A stretch of DNA of 6,147 nt from Alphaproteobacteria bacterium. GTDB lineage: Bacteria; Pseudomonadota; Alphaproteobacteria; UBA8366; GCA-2717185. Below the pieces are notes generated by a model. That model ran no database searches and was not told where the DNA came from. It worked only from the letters and a program-made list of their open reading frames with translations. Of the stretch, positions 4,801 to 6,147 are shown piece by piece. The stretch spans positions 1 through 6,147 of the forward strand of contig JAESSL010000254.1 of the NCBI GenBank assembly GCA_016764135.1, written 5' to 3'. Position 1 is the stretch's first letter. The number at the start of each line of letters is the position of its first letter. A program made the translations under genes and the position numbers.

Positions 4801-6147
4801 ATGAATAAGTCTGAGACCGCAAATAACGCAAAAACCACCGGCAATACAATGTGGGGCGGACGCTATAGCGCCAGTCCCTCGCAAATAATGGAGCAAATCA
4901 ACGCCTCCATCGATTTTGACCGACGCCTGTACGCACAGGACATCGCCGGATCGAAAGCGCATTGTGAAATGCTGGTGGCGCAGGACATTATCGCCAAGGA
5001 AGACGGCGCCGCGATCCTCAAGGGTCTGGATGACATTCTGGCGGAGATTGAAAGCGGCCAGTTTGAATTCAAGGCGGCCCTTGAAGATATTCATATGAAT
5101 ATTGAATCGCGCCTGCGCGAGCTGATCGGCGACGCCGCAGGCCGCCTGCATACCGCGCGCAGCCGTAACGATCAGGTCGCCACCGATATTCGCCTCTGGA
5201 TTCGCGACGCCATCGACGGCCTCGACGGTCTTTTGCAGTCGCTTCAGGAAGCCCTGATCCTCAAGGCGGAGGCCCATGCGGACGCGCCCATGCCCGGCTT
5301 CACCCATTTACAATCCGCCCAGCCGGTCACCTTTGGCCACCACATGCTGGCTTATGTCGAAATGTATGGCCGCGACCGGGCGCGATTGGCGGATTGCCGT
5401 AAGCGCGTCAACGAATCGCCGCTGGGCGCCGCCGCGCTGGCAGGCACGTCCTTTCCCATCGACCGGGGTATGACGGCGCGAGCGCTGGGCTTTGACCGAC
5501 CCTTGGCGAATTCTCTGGATGCGGTCTCCGCGCGCGACTTTGCGCTGGAGTTTTTGGCCGCTGCGGCGATTTGCGCGTCGCATATTTCGCGGCAGGGAGA
5601 AGAACTGGTGATCTGGTGCGCCCCGCAATTCGGGTTCATCCATCTGTCCGACGCCTTCAGCACCGGATCTTCAATCATGCCGCAAAAGCGCAACCCCGAC
5701 GCCGCCGAGCTGGCGCGCGGCAAGGCCGGGCGCATATTTGGCGCGCTGCAGACCCTGCTGGTTGTCATCAAGGGATTGCCGCTGGCCTATGGCAAGGACA
5801 TGCAGGAAGACAAGGAGCCGGTGTTTGACGCAACGGACAGCCTGTCGCTGATGCTGGCCGCCATGGCGGGCATGGTGAACGATCTGACGATTGCGCCGGA
5901 CGCGCTGCGCGACGCCTTGAAGGACGGTTTTCCGACCGCGACCGATCTTGCGGATTGGCTGGTGCGCGTGCTGGATATGCCGTTTCGCGATGCGCATCAC
6001 GTGACCGGGACACTGGTCAGTCTGGCTGAAACAAAAGGCGTCACGCTGGACGCCTTGCCGCTGGAGGCCATGCAGGAGGTCGAAGCCCGGATCACGGAGG
6101 ACGTCTTTTCCGTTCTGTCCATCGACGCCTCGATCGCCAGCCGCACC
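4801..6147 (+). CDS. argH: Argininosuccinate lyase, 3'-truncated by the window end
   Basis: 449 codons are open to the window edge. The family is usually about 460-475 residues, so only a short C-terminal tail is missing. The cytoplasmic enzyme splits argininosuccinate into arginine and fumarate, the last step of arginine synthesis. MWGGRYSASPS (17-27) is the normal family start. HTARSRNDQVATD (117-129), PGFTHLQSAQP (165-175) with His169, and GSSIMPQKRNPD (289-300), the fumarate-lyase signature loop with the catalytic serine, are all intact. DMQEDKEPVFD follows at 333-343. The ATG at 4801 is the first start after an in-frame TAA (4792-4794). It gives a 16-residue Asn/Thr-rich extension before MWGGR, so ATG 4849 is an alternative. 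Neither start has a good Shine-Dalgarno sequence. The gene is divergent from the tlpA-like gene. Confidence 0.96.
   Translation, partial: MNKSETANNAKTTGNTMWGGRYSASPSQIMEQINASIDFDRRLYAQDIAGSKAHCEMLVAQDIIAKEDGAAILKGLDDILAEIESGQFEFKAALEDIHMNIESRLRELIGDAAGRLHTARSRNDQVATDIRLWIRDAIDGLDGLLQSLQEALILKAEAHADAPMPGFTHLQSAQPVTFGHHMLAYVEMYGRDRARLADCRKRVNESPLGAAALAGTSFPIDRGMTARALGFDRPLANSLDAVSARDFALEFLAAAAICASHISRQGEELVIWCAPQFGFIHLSDAFSTGSSIMPQKRNPDAAELARGKAGRIFGALQTLLVVIKGLPLAYGKDMQEDKEPVFDATDSLSLMLAAMAGMVNDLTIAPDALRDALKDGFPTATDLADWLVRVLDMPFRDAHHVTGTLVSLAETKGVTLDALPLEAMQEVEARITEDVFSVLSIDASIASRT

Noticed and set aside
4687..5307. Minus-strand open frame whose product ends in a repeated GLKIT peptide
   Set aside because: It is antisense to argH. 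The peptide repeat is only the 15-bp DNA repeat read in frame, since 15 is a multiple of three.

Overview
The window looks like ordinary chromosomal DNA from an alphaproteobacterium, probably Rhodospirillales-like. This is inferred from the moderately high GC content, from the protein sequences, and from a gene order I recall as recurring in that class: cobalamin adenosyltransferase, etfB, etfA, hbd, then a TlpA-like thioredoxin divergent from argH. There is no rRNA, tRNA, CRISPR array, transposase or integrase, and no gene-free stretch reaches 300 bases.

Layout. Bases 1-287 (+) are the C-terminal part of a PduO-type cob(I)alamin adenosyltransferase. Bases 295-1095 (+) encode an uncharacterised protein with a Rossmann or methyltransferase-like core. 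A 224-base gap (1096-1319) holds a candidate operator and promoter. It leads into etfB (1320-2069), etfA (2073-3020) and a 3-hydroxybutyryl-CoA dehydrogenase gene (3143-4015), all on +. A convergent intergenic region (4016-4123) has a probable + strand terminator and a short degenerate repeat array that runs into the end of a minus-strand tlpA-like gene (4124-4690). A short divergent region (4691-4800) consists largely of a five-unit 15-bp repeat. argH (4801 to the window end, +) follows and is cut near its C-terminus.

How the genes fit together. EtfAB is the soluble FAD/AMP electron carrier that takes electrons from acyl-CoA dehydrogenases and passes them to ETF:quinone oxidoreductase. Hbd catalyses the NAD-linked 3-hydroxyacyl-CoA step of the same short-chain acyl-CoA chemistry. 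The adenosyltransferase makes adenosylcobalamin, needed for example by methylmalonyl-CoA mutase. The left part is therefore coherent with acyl-CoA and propionyl-CoA metabolism. The TlpA-like protein (periplasmic thiol-disulfide exchange) and ArgH (last step of arginine synthesis) are unrelated neighbours.

I found no convincing new multi-gene system. The points most worth a second look are non-coding: the 15-bp repeat array upstream of argH, which packs four GANTC sites; the triple repeat at the 3' end of tlpA; the two-tier hairpin and adjacent tandem repeat between etfA and hbd; and the uncharacterised gene between the adenosyltransferase and etfB.
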